Part shown: positions 31,470 to 42,900 of the stretch, piece by piece
How positions within the stretch are numbered: the first letter of the stretch is position 1
Layout: every line of letters begins with the position of its first letter
DNA from: Neofusicoccum parvum
Taxonomy: Eukaryota; Ascomycota; Dothideomycetes; Botryosphaeriales; Botryosphaeriaceae
DNA length: 64,000 nucleotides
NCBI GenBank assembly: GCA_020912385.1
Contig: CP087219.1
Span: forward strand, 1,178,001-1,242,000
Direction: 5' to 3'
Made by a program: the position numbers and the translations under genes
The notes under the pieces: model-generated
The model's input: only the letters and a program-made list of their open reading frames with translations
Told to the model about the DNA's origin: nothing
Database searches by the model: none

Positions 31470-33881
31470 ATGGTTCAGTCTTCTGTCCTTGGGTTCCCCC
31501 GCATGGGTGTGAACCGTGACCTCAAGAAGGCCAACGAGGCGTACTGGGCTGGCAAGATCTCGCGCGATGACGTCCTTGCCGAGGGCAAGAGGCTGCGTCT
31601 TGCCCACTGGAAGATCCAAAAGGATGCCGGCGTCGACGTCATCCCCAGCAACGACTTCGCCTTCTATGACCACGTCCTCGACCACATCCAGCTGTTCAAC
31701 GTAAGCGGTTAATCCCATCGTCTCGGCGACTTTTGCTGACAGTCGCGCGTGCAGGCCATCCCCGAGCGTTACTCCAAGCACGGTCTGGAGCCCATTGACG
31801 AGTACTTCGCCATGGGCCGTGGCCACCAGAAGGACGGCATCGACGTCCCCTCCCTGGTAAGCGGACACGTACAATCATACAATGCCATGGGCGGAAGCTG
31901 ACGGAATCTCCAGGAAATGGTCAAGTGGTTCGACTCCAACTACCATTACGTCAAGCCCACCCTCCAGGACAACCAGACCTTCAAGCTGGCGGCCGACCCC
32001 AAGCCCGTGCGTGAGTTCAAGGAGGCGAAGGAGGCTGGCATCGTCACCCGCCCCGTCATCCTTGGCCCGGTCTCTTTCCTTGCTCTCGGCAAGGCCGACC
32101 GTGACCAGAGCGTCAAGCCCATCACCCTTCTCGAGAAGCTGCTTCCCGTCTACGTCGAGCTGCTCGAGGCCCTGAAGGCTGCCGGTGCCGAGACCGTCCA
32201 GATTGACGAGCCCGTCCTGGTGTTCGACCTCCCCGCTGAGGTCAAGGCTGCTTTCAAGCCTGCCTACGAGAAGCTCTCTGGCTCCAGCATCCCCAAGCTC
32301 GTCTTGGCCACCTACTTTGGTGACATCGTCCACAACTTCGATGTTCTTCCCTCCATCTCTCACCTCTACGGTCTTCACATCGACCTTGTCCGCAACCCCG
32401 AGCAGCTCCTCCCCGTCATTGAGAAGCTCGGCTCCCAGCAGGTCCTGTCTGCTGGTGTCGTTGACGGCCGCAACATTTGGAAGACCAACTTCAAGAGGGC
32501 CATTGAGCTTGTCGAGACCGCCGTCCAGAAGCTCGGCAAGGATCGCGTCATCGTTGCCACCTCCAGCTCCCTCCTGCACACTCCTCACACCCTTGACAGC
32601 GAGAAGAAGCTGCCCGAGGAGGTTCGCGACTGGTTCTCGTTCGCCAGTGAGAAGACGGTTGAGGTTGCCATCATTGCCAAGGCCGTCACCGAGGGCCCTG
32701 CCTCTGTCCGTGAGCAGATCGATGCCAACGCCAAGTCCATGCAGGCTCGCGCTTCGTCTGCCCGCACCAACGACCCCAACGTCAAGGATCGCCAGTCCAA
32801 GATCACTCCTGAGATGCACAGCCGCAAGTCTGCCTTCCCTGAGCGCTACGCTCAGCAGAAGACCCACCTCAAGCTCCCCCTCTTCCCAACCACCACCATT
32901 GGCTCCTTTCCCCAGACCAAGGAGATCCGCATCCAGCGCAACAAGTTCACCAAGGGTGAGATTACCGCTGAGGAGTACGAGAAGTTCATCGAGAAGGAGA
33001 TCGATGAGGTCATTGCCATCCAGGACGAGCTCGACCTTGATGTCTACGTCCACGGCGAGCCTGAGCGCAACGACATGGTCCAGTACTTCGGCGAGCGCTT
33101 GAACGGCTATGTCTTCACCACCCACGCCTGGGTCCAGTCTTACGGCTCGCGCTGCGTCCGTCCCCCGATCATCGTCGGTGACATCTCCCGCCCTGCCCCT
33201 ATGACGGTCAAGGAGTCCAAGTACGCCGCACAGAAGTCCAAGAAGCCCATGAAGGGCATGCTTACTGGCCCCATCACCTGCCTGCGGTGGTCTTTCCCCC
33301 GTGACGACGTCCACCAGTCTGTCCAGGCCCAGCAGCTTGCTCTCGCCCTCCGCGACGAGGTCGTCGACCTTGAGGCCGCAGGCATCTACGTCATCCAGGT
33401 CGATGAGCCTGCTCTCCGCGAGGGTCTCCCCCTCCGTTCGGGCAAGGAGCGCGAGGCCTATCTCTCGTGGGCTGTCGACTCGTTCAAGCTCTCCACCGCT
33501 GGTGTCGAGGACTCGACTCAGATCCACTCCCATTTCTGCTACTCGGAGTTCCAGGACTTCTTCCACGCCATCGCTGCTCTTGACGCCGATGTCCTCTCGA
33601 TTGAGAACAGCAAGAGTGACGCCAAGCTTCTCAAGGTCTTCGTTGACAAGGCTTACCCCCGCCACATCGGTCCTGGTGTCTACGACATCCACTCGCCGCG
33701 TGTCCCGCCGGAGGATGAGATCAAGTACCGCATCGAGGAGATGCTCGCTTACCTCAAGCCTGACCAGCTGTGGATCAACCCCGACTGCGGTCTCAAGACG
33801 CGCCAGTGGAAGGAGACCAAGGCTGCGCTGGTTAACATGGTCAACGCTGCCAAATTCTACCGCCAGAAGCACGCCAACTAA
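31470..33881 (+). CDS. MET6: Cobalamin-independent methionine synthase
   Basis: Predicted 766-aa 5-methyltetrahydropteroyltriglutamate-homocysteine methyltransferase, making methionine from homocysteine in the cytosol. Exons inferred: 31470-31700, 31755-31856, 31914-33881. Start MVQSSVLGFPRMGVNRDLKK. The N-terminal domain has SNDFAFYDHVLDH and the C-terminal domain FPTTTIGSFPQTKEIR. Zinc ligands are visible as His and Cys in IHSHFCYSEF and Cys in NPDCGLKTR; IQVDEPALREGLPLR is the homocysteine-side segment. Length is normal. Codon use is strongly biased towards C-ending codons, typical of a highly expressed gene, which also produces a long false frame on the opposite strand. Confidence 0.97.
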
Positions 33882-35364
33882 GCGTACAGCAGCTACTCCA
33901 ACATAGCTGCGACAGCCACCAGCAATGGTGGCTGGTTGTCATGTGTTACGATATCAAAAGTCTTTTCAACAGGCATGATATGAAGGGGGGTTGATTGGAG
34001 GAATTCAACATCGGCGTTTTTCAACAACGGAATTTTGCATGGCGTTTCGGGACAGGGAAACGGGTCGGGAAAATGCAGCGTTCAACATGCGCCGCTGATG
34101 CTCTATTGGGTCAGAGCTTATACCCCTCAACAGGGTTATTTATGATAGTCCACGAGCTGCCATAGGAAGCAGCCTGCTTAAGATACCAATAATGGGACAA
34201 CCAATGTTCCTTCTGACGATTTTCCCCGCATCGCTTAGCTGTCGTGCGTTGAACACTCCGACCAGCAGACGGCCTCCCACGCTGACGACAGTACATTTGC
34301 ACCCTTGGAAGCTCTCAGGACGAGCCACCTCCGTGCTTTGTTATCGACATCATCGCCCGGGGTGCCGCGCAATGCAGTCATCCTGGGCTTGACGATGGCC
34401 ATTGCTCACAATTGACGTTATCGTGTCTCACGCCAAGGTCGAGTGTTTACCTTTTGGCTTCGACACACCCGGACCAACCCATGGAGCCCTGCAGGCAAAT
34501 GGCATGGAATCGGCGGCATTCGGACCAAAGGGCCTGGCTGCGGATTGGGTCGCTGGGGACAAGCACGGGTTAGCCGCAGCTCAAATGCGAGGCCAGAGTC
34601 GGTCCCAGTACCGGCGTGGTCCAATGAAGCTCCATCGCGCTTGTTCCCCGGCAGCGGGGGCGCAGCCGAGCATCGCGCTCGAAGGATTTGATTGTGCAGA
34701 CGGAGGTGCAGAAATGAGACGGGTGACTAAGGAGCCATGAGCGGACCGGTGAAGAGCGCATGGGGAGTCGGGTGGTCCGGCCTCGCTGATTGCTCGTGAC
34801 AGTTTTACGCGGCAGCGGGTAAGGCTGACAATCTTGAGGCATTGGCTCGTGTTTATTGTGTTTCACAGGCTGCATCAGTTATTTGAGCAGAACAGGCAAG
34901 CGCGACACGACAGCTCCTTTGGGCAAGAAGCCGGAGGGTGCGGGCCCGCCAGGGTGCTGGAAATGAAGCAGCTGCAGAGTCAATCATTGGCTTTTAGCCT
35001 CGGATTCTCCTTTATTGCTTCTGCAGGCTCGTCATCTCGTCATTTCTTCTGGCTTCAGAGGGCCCGGCCTCGCCGCAACTACACGAAATTGTGATTTATC
35101 TTCCCAGCACAGGTACTTAATTACGGGGATCTGCGGTTTATGCGAGCTCACACGCACCTCCTGGGCTCGAACCACCATCTCGCTACTTAGCTATAGAATC
35201 TCCGCTATTGTTTCCTGCCGCCCATCACCACTTCGCTGCACCGCCGACACTGCTCTTTCCTTCCTGCACAGCACCCCAACTCCCCGGCTGTCCCACCACG
35301 CCCACACCGAGCGGAGCCCGACCACCTGAGCAGCACAGGCTCTCTGCCCGCGCAAGCCCACACC
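33882..35364. other. Long intergenic region, no gene supported
   Basis: About 1.5 kb downstream of methionine synthase and upstream of the small alanine-rich gene. Only short, mutually overlapping frames without domains; nothing else recognised. Confidence 0.5.
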
Positions 35365-35751
35365 ATGGCAGCAACGACGACCACCCAGCCTTCCACCGCC
35401 GCCGCCGCCGCCGCCGCCGCCGGCCCCGCGCAGATGCTCAGCGCCCTCCCCCCGCAGATGCAGCAGCGCGGCCAGTCGGACCGCGCGCGCTCCTTCCGCC
35501 GCACGCAGTACAAGAAGTCGGCCAAGGCGCGGTTGGAGGAGTTGGTGCGCGAGATCACGGCGTCGCGCCACGAGCGCGAGGCACTGGCCGACCCGGGGCT
35601 CCGCAGCGGCGGCCAGCTCGACGAGAGTATCAAGCTGCTGCACGACAGGCACGCCGCGCTCGAGGTCTGGAGCCAGGAGCTGCGGTGCGGCGAGCGCAGC
35701 AGGAGCAGGAGCACCAGCAGGACGAGGGCCGCCAGCGAGGGCCCGGAGTGA
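35365..35751 (+). CDS. Small alanine-rich hypothetical protein
   Basis: A 128-aa open frame in a good start context (ACCATGG). A poly-Ala tract encoded by GCC repeats (35397-35420) is followed by FRRTQYKKSAKARLEELVREI, a charged helix likely to form a coiled coil, and an Arg/Ser-rich tail. Not recognised. The stop overlaps a donor-like GTGAGC, so a further exon is possible. Confidence 0.45.
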   Translation: MAATTTTQPSTAAAAAAAAGPAQMLSALPPQMQQRGQSDRARSFRRTQYKKSAKARLEELVREITASRHEREALADPGLRSGGQLDESIKLLHDRHAALEVWSQELRCGERSRSRSTSRTRAASEGPE

Positions 35752-36933
35752 GCGAGCGAACGAACGAACGGGTGTGGTGGAGTTTGAGAGGTACGTGGTC
35801 CCCCGGAGGCCCGGGGAGCTTGGGCCCCGCATGAACGCGTCACCTGACTCGGGTTGGGTGGGACAGAATGACTTGGACAAACGCCTTTTTTTTTTTCGGC
35901 GCACGGTCGACCTGCCCCGACACGGTGCGGGACACACTGCACGGCCTGAGTTCTGGAAGAACGCTTCTGCTCATCGACGACGACGCTTTCTCCTCCGTAC
36001 CACACCAATGCGAGCGGACTTGTAACAAAAACGACGAGCCGGTATTGCGGACCCCTCCGGCTTTTGGAGATACCCAAGCTGGCCGATATCGAGGGTGTCT
36101 GTTCACCCGCAGTCTGGAGAAAACGTGGAGGAATGGATGTTGAACATCTGGGAAACGACCCGGCTCGGCATCACAGAGTGAGAAGGCAGGAGCTTTGTTC
36201 GGAGGTTTTGGATATCATATAGTAGGGTTAGGGCGCTTGGAAGCACTGGATGCTTTCTGGAGTAAGGAAATGGACTTGGTAAATGCTTTCCAGGAGTTTT
36301 TTGGTTCGGTGCAACGTGGTTTGATTTTGGAGTTTGTCTGCAGCCGGCTTGTTGCGTTGGCAAAGTTCTGTCGTGTCATTACTTGGTTTGGCCTATATAC
36401 CCTTCTGCTTTCCCACACGCCGTAACGTCATGTCTATTGGTGAAATCTGTATATTTCGCATTCCTTTGCCCTTTGTCTGAGTCTTGAGATAGGCAAGCTT
36501 CGGACACGGTGGGGCAGCAGGTGTCCATGATGAATCTCGCGGAGTTGTTGTCGTCTGCTGCTGTGAAGTGGATGGACTTGCAAACTGGCACGAGGAAACG
36601 GAACAAGATGTTGGTGGCGCAAGCTTGACGAGCAAATACTACCGAGAGCGGTTTGATCATCTCCAAATGCATGGTTCAAGTTTAGTTAGTAAATACTGCA
36701 TTGCCCTTCACGGCCGCATGCCGATAGTTGGCTGCGTGGATAGCTGGTCACTATGCTGGAGGCTCTTTTAGCCGTGTTTGGAACACAAGAGCAACAAGTG
36801 ACCACGCAGCCGTTCCCACTTACAGCCCATTGCTCTCACTTCAAAAGACCATGAAAGAGAAAGCCCAGAGTCAAGACCAGCCGGAGACATCTGAGTTTCT
36901 GTCGCTGCCAGTATGAACGTCCATCTCAGAGCG
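35752..36933. other. Intergenic region, no gene seen
   Basis: About 1.2 kb between the small alanine-rich gene and the 3' end of the minus-strand 592-aa gene. Short frames only. Confidence 0.5.
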
Positions 36934-39014
36934 CTACCATCCTGCACGATCCCACGTCTCGAACGCCATTCTCTTCTCCTCGTCCGACCCAAACCTCCGC
37001 TCATAGAACTCCCACTCATCCTCTTGTCCGCAGAACTGTTCCTCCCAGTCCGAGTTCGCCGTCGACAGCTGCATCCTGCACGCAGTCAGCGCGGACGCCG
37101 ACATTCAAGACGGCAAGCCCGGGTTCTTACCAAATCATGTGGAGTTCACAATCCAAGATTGTAGTCCGGGTGACCTTGAGTCCTTCCTTGTACCTCTCCA
37201 GCCTCGCCTGGTACTTCGCCTCCTCGTCCAAAGATTCGTCGGCCAAGATTTCCCTATGCTGATCCTCCTCCTCAGCTTCTGGAAGCGGCCGTTCGTACCT
37301 ATGCAGAAGGGGCATCGCCGGGTCAGCAAACTTCCACGTCGCCTACTATGCCTTGGAGAGTAACGGAAAAGGAAAAGGAAAACGAGGAGCAGAAAGACCC
37401 AACACTCACTTCGCGTACAGCACCTTCTTATCCTCAAACGTCTGCCTGTCCACAAAAATCATGTGCTCGAACCCCGCCCTCCCCATGTTCGCGTCGTGGC
37501 ACCTGACGCCGATCTCCAGCATCTCCTCCGCGCCCCCGTCGTCCTCCCGCTCCCACTCCACAAACACGTACGGGCTCGGATACGCAAACTCGTCCGGATC
37601 GTCGATCTCGCTCATCATCAGATCCATCACGTCCTTCGGCCTGCGCCCCTCGGCGTCCTCCCCCGCGGTCAGGAAGAACACTGGATGCGCGTCGTCGCTG
37701 GCCCCGCCCTCGGCGCCGGTCAGCGGCCGCCACGCCGGCGGGTCCTCGAAGAAGCGCGCGTCCGGGCCGACGAGCCGCTCGCGCTGCATCACGGCCTCGG
37801 GCGGGAGTCCTTCGTGCTCCGGGCGCGAGACGCCGTGCCGGGTGGAGTGGTGGGCGCGCCACACGGGCACCGCGTGCTCGACGCCCATGCGGGTCACCAG
37901 GGTCGGGCTGTCGATGGTCTGCCATTCCGCGGCGATGAGGCTGAGGTCCTGTCTGTCGGAGGAGGGGGTGGGTGCGGCGTCGACGTCGAGGAACAGCGCG
38001 ATGGAGTGACTGGGTCGCTCGTTGCGCGTCACGAGGCGTTGCCAGAGGCGCCAGAAGTCGCGGCGGGATGCAGGGAGGAAGGGATGCTTCCAGGGATAGA
38101 TCACGGCGGTGGTTCCGGGGGCGGTGACTTGGATTTGCTTGCTCAGGGCAGCTGCCGTGGCGGCGACGTCGGAGAGGGGGATGAGCGCGTGGACCTCAAG
38201 GACGGTTTTGTCGTTTTTGAGGAAGACCGGGGCATCGGTGAGGCTCTCCAAAGGCTCGGGCTCTTCCAGTGACGATTCGATTGTGTCGACGATTTCAATC
38301 GGGAGCGCGGGCTTCAGGGTGAGGACGCGGTCGACGATATGGGTGTAGGCTCGTGTTCTGGTGGAATCGGTTCTGAAGAGAGGCAAGTCCCAGTCGTATA
38401 GAGCCATTCCTTGCTCGTCATAGATGGGCTCAAACCGGTGAAATCCAACCTGAGATCGAAATGGGGCGTTGCGCGTGACCTCGAAGTCTTCATCTTCTGC
38501 CAGGATCCTGCAGGCCTCCTTCAAAGGGAACCGCTTTGCCAGCACTTCTGGCTGCACATCAGACCCGTCTTGACGAGACTGTTGGGGCGTCGGATGCTGC
38601 AGGAGGATCATTGATGGGTCTTTCCTTTCGCCCGGACGCAGTTGTCCTGTGAGTTGGCGAAAGGTAAGATTGTCCACAACGGCTGTCCGAGCCCATCCTT
38701 TTTCTCTGGCCTTGCAGGCCGTAACAAACAGCTCACCATTTGACCCTGTGGCTGTCAGTCTCGAAGTGCTCTAGAGAGTCCCATTGAGGGGACAAGCTGC
38801 TACCTTCTCTGCGCTCACCCTCGAGCTTCGCCTGCCCCTTGCCGTCCACAACGGAAACGATCTTCAACTCGGGAGTGTTCCGTGTCCTAGGGTGAAGAGA
38901 AGCCTGCAAAGCCTGTTCGAGCTTCTCGCGCCCATCTTGTGCAGTCGGCCGACATAAGACAGCGACGAGAACATTTCCCAGGGTGTACCCGGGCACTTCT
39001 GGGAAGTAAGACAT
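36934..39014 (-). CDS. Uncharacterised 592-aa protein
   Basis: Four exons inferred: 39014-38819, 38682-37410, 37298-37131, 37075-36934; phases join throughout. Intron 1 (136 bp) is the least certain boundary, because an alternative donor exists a few codons downstream. Start MSYFPEVPGYTLGNVL; end YERRFGSDEEKRMAFETWDR. No domain recognised. The protein is moderately acidic, with no signal peptide or membrane segment. A predicted helical, charged segment (EAEEEDQHREILADESLDEE) lies in exon 3. It looks like a folded cytosolic protein rather than disordered filler, so it is probably a genuine conserved fungal gene. Confidence 0.7.
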
Positions 39015-39930
39015 GTCGTGAGTCTATCTCCTGTCTGCCGCAAGGCGCGAGCTGCAACTCCCTGGTACTTATCTGTCTTGTGTTGCAAGTCAGCAGTGAC
39101 GCCATTGTGGGGGCCAAAACGTAGATCCTGCGGGAGGAGCCTGGCTGGATCTGCACGTCTCCTTGGCTCCTCGCTGATCTGGAGGGCCTAGGCATCAATT
39201 CGATGAACGACGAACAACGACACCAAAGACCACTCGATAGTGCAGCGGTGAGGCGTGTCGATGATGGAGGCCGCCGATGGGCCAGACCCCAATTCGTCAG
39301 CTCTGCACTGGAGGCCTGTCCTTTTACATGAACCTCCACGTGCAATCCCGTGGAACGTACGTACATACAAGGGGTAAGGTTCAGGTCTTCTCCATTCGGT
39401 TCTCCACGCGTACTGTGGTATGCGTGTCTGCCTACTGTCACCTACGGCGATTTGCTTCCAACTCGCCATGCACATGCCATCAACTCAGCCCCCCATCTCT
39501 ACCAGAGCCTTCCCAGCCCTCATCTCTCCTAACCCAAGTCTAAAATAACCCCCTCCACTTTCGCAGAAACGAATGAAACTACATGCAAGAACCGAAGAAA
39601 TCAATGCGCGTCAGAAGTAGAAGAGAACGGACGAGCAAATCGAAGAACAGCCAGAGAAATCCAGACGAACCGCCCCGCTGTTGCCGAATCCGGGACAACG
39701 CAGAAACTCCAGAAACGCCTTTGGGCTTGCATCGAACAGCAACGGGGACCAAAGGCAAACCGCTTCTCTCTCCCCCAAAAGCCAGACTCCCGTCCATGAT
39801 CAGTCCAATCATCCATCGTCATCACATCAAAAACCCACGTAGTCTAAAAACCTCCTCTTCCGCAACCCAAAACAAGAGAGAAAAGGAACAATAAACGAAG
39901 AAGCTCGCCGGCGGGATCCTATCGGTGCTT
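39015..39930. other. Intergenic region, no gene seen
   Basis: About 900 bp between two minus-strand genes: upstream of the 592-aa gene, and 3' of the Kelch gene. A short ACGTACGTACATAC repeat lies near 39356. No supported gene. Confidence 0.5.
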
Positions 39931-42900
39931 TCAACTCCTGCCGTTCCTCGCCTCGATCTGGCTCACCAGATCCTTTACGCTCCCGCCTCCCTCGCTCCTG
40001 ACGGACACCCTACTCTTACTCCTCTCTTCCGTTCCGGGGGTTGCAGCTCCCGTCTTGGCCGGCGTCAACAACCCCCTCCCTCGGCTGATGCTTCTCGCCT
40101 CCCTCTCCTTACGCACTTCCCTGAGATTCTTGTCGCTCAACCGCCCGCGCATCGGCGACTCGGGTGCCGTGATAGTTGTGCCGATTGTTGATGTCGAAGC
40201 GGCCGGGTTGATTGATGAATTGGCACCGTAGGGTGAGATGAGGGAGGCGTTGGTGGTCAAACCGGTCGATCTGGTGAGTTGGGAGAGGGATGGAGGAGGG
40301 ATGAGAGGCGATGACGTGTCGTCGTCAAGGTCGGGAGGAAAAGCTGGGGAGAGTGGGGGAGGTTTGTGGAGGGGTTGCAAATCCGGTAGGCTGCGGGGGA
40401 GGTTGTGAAATGTTGGTAGCGGAGCGATGGTGACGGGTGGAGGACGGAGTGGGGGCGGGGTTTCCGGGGGTTGTTCCGACAGTGGCACGGCTCTAGCTTT
40501 GCCCTTGTTGGTAGGAGTCGCGTCCTCGGAGAGCAGCTGCGCCGCAGCCGCCGTGGCTGCAGGAGGTGTAGGTAGAGGCTTGTCATCGCGCAGGTTTTCG
40601 ACGCGCTGCTTCCCTTTGGGCTCGCTGGGGACCCGTTTTCCGCTTCTCGTCTCGTCCGATGTCTCACCGCTGCCTGACTCCGTATCCACGTTAACGACCC
40701 GTAGTCTCTGTCTTGGCACCGTGAACATGACCTGCACCACCCGCCCTTCGGCTGCAGCTTCGACGTCCCAGTCCTCCCCTTCCGTCGACGCGGCGAAAAA
40801 GCTTTCCCTACTTTTCCCGGGATCAGGTGTCGCGACTGCCCAGTCTCTTTCATCTCGGACATCCGGTGGCCACATTGGCGATGGTGCGTCTTCTGACCAT
40901 GCCTTGGAGCCACGCTTGGATCGCCAGAATGATGCGTCGCTGTTGGCTCGACGCGGAGGACTTGGAGTATCGCCGGCCGTAGATGGGCGGGTGCCGCTAA
41001 CAGACTCGCCAACACCAACGCCCGATCCTGATCGTCTATGACGTCTGAGTTTTGTCGGGCTGTTGCTTCCGCTGCGGTTGCCAGATTTGTCGGCGCCACC
41101 ACTGCCGAACCATCCAGAGCCATCGTCTTCGTTTGTATGACGTCGCCGACGATGGCTGGTAGTGGTGAGTGATTGGGTTCGGTCCTGCGAGTTGCTGTAG
41201 CGGTGGCTTGACGAAGGACGGCGTGCAAGAGCCAGCCGGACTGATCCTCGAATCCAGGACTTGCTGCGGTCGCGTGTGGCAAACGAGTTGTCGATTGGAG
41301 TTGAGAGATCAAGTGTCTCAGACGAAGTTGTGTGAGTCAACCTGTGGAGTGTCTCGTCGTTTTGCTGCAGTGGAGTAGCGTTCTGCTCATGACCCTTCAG
41401 CTGTTCAGAGGACTGCTGAGGATAGAAGTCGACCGGAGTGTGGACTAGGTTTGGGGATTCTCTGTCGGAACTAGTGCTGGATGGATAGCCAGACGGAGCG
41501 GGAAGGTCATCAATATCCTCTGGGCGGCCGCCAAGAAGCGCCTCTCCTTCAGCCTGAAGTTTTGCAAAGGAGGTTTTTGCTGTCCTGAAGGAGTCAGCAT
41601 CGGCGTTGGCACGTCCACCATTGCCAACGCTTTCGCCTGAGCGTCGAGCGGCCTGAAGCGAATCCGTCGGGATCTGAAGGGACAGCCTCTGGCGGTCGTT
41701 GGCTGGGCTGACATTAGGCGTAGAAAACGGATTGGTAATGGTAGCGAGGATTGCGGCTGACGCATTGGAGAGTGTCCGAGCCACGCTCGCTGCACCCGAA
41801 CGAGCAGAGAGAGTGGATAGGGCGGAGCGTGCACTCAAGTCGCTCAGGTTGGACCCAGTGCGATCAGACTTGTCCGTGGACAATCGGTCAGAGCGGCCGG
41901 AGCTCGAGCCGCTGTTGGCAATGAGCTCCCAGTTTGGCGATCCAGACCGTGCATCGGCTGTCCGCGCTTGCATTGGTGAAGATAGAACAGGCTGGATGGT
42001 CGGGATATTGCCACTAGGTTTTAGGCTCGTTGGGAAGTGTACCACACTCTGAGGTGCGAGGACAGGGTGACTCCTCAAAGGATCGGGATCTGTGAAAGGA
42101 TCATGAGACGCTGATGACTTTGATAAAGCAGAGATGCGGTTCTCTGCCGTCCCTGGTCGCTCGCTCATCTCCGGCATACCGGTGCGCTCGTTTGTTATTG
42201 ACTCGATCTCATCCTCTTCGTCGATCGGATGGATACCTCCCGATCCCTGGTTTATGCGAGTTTCGTCGTAGCGTGGAGCTTGGTGGTACGCTCGTCCGTG
42301 AAGACTTCGACGCAAGCCCCGAGTAGGGCTAGGGATTTCGACCAGCAAACCAGTCCTTTCAGCCTCTTGTGCTCTTTGTGCTTTCCATCCTTGACGACCA
42401 TTCAGGAACCACGGGTCAACGGCCAGTGCAGCTGCTTCACGATCGTTGAGGTAATCGGTGTAGTCTCCTCCGTTGCCATATGGCTCGTTTCCGTGATAGC
42501 CATAAGGGTCGTGAGAGAGATCCTGAATTTCTTTCTCGCGGATCTGGCGTTTCTTGTTGAGATAGCGCTTGTACCAGAAGTAGAAAACCGTCATTGCAAG
42601 AACTGCAGCCAAACCGATCCCCAAGCCGGCGCCCAGTCCGGCCTTCGAAGTGGACGAACTCCCTGAACCGGAGGATGAGCTGCCTGATTCTCCCGAGGCT
42701 GGTGAATATTCAGACAACCAAGTGTTTGAAGAGACATTGAAGAAGTAACTTTGCGAATTTTGGGCCAGGTCCGCTCTCGACTTGAAGCGCGAGGATGTGG
42801 ACGTGATGGAGTAGCCCCCCACGACCATCATAACATCCCCAGAAAGCATGAAAGCACCGTGGCCGTAGATTCCAGCTCCGCTGGCAAGTCCAGAGCCCGA

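Noticed and set aside
31875..33872. 665-aa open frame antisense to methionine synthase
   Set aside because: Lies entirely opposite a conserved, highly codon-biased gene; its Leu/Val/Asp/Gly-rich sequence is the usual artefact of C-ending codons read on the other strand.
34402..34740. 112-aa frame in the 33.9-35.4 kb gap
   Set aside because: Unremarkable composition, overlapped by frames on both strands, no start context or domain.
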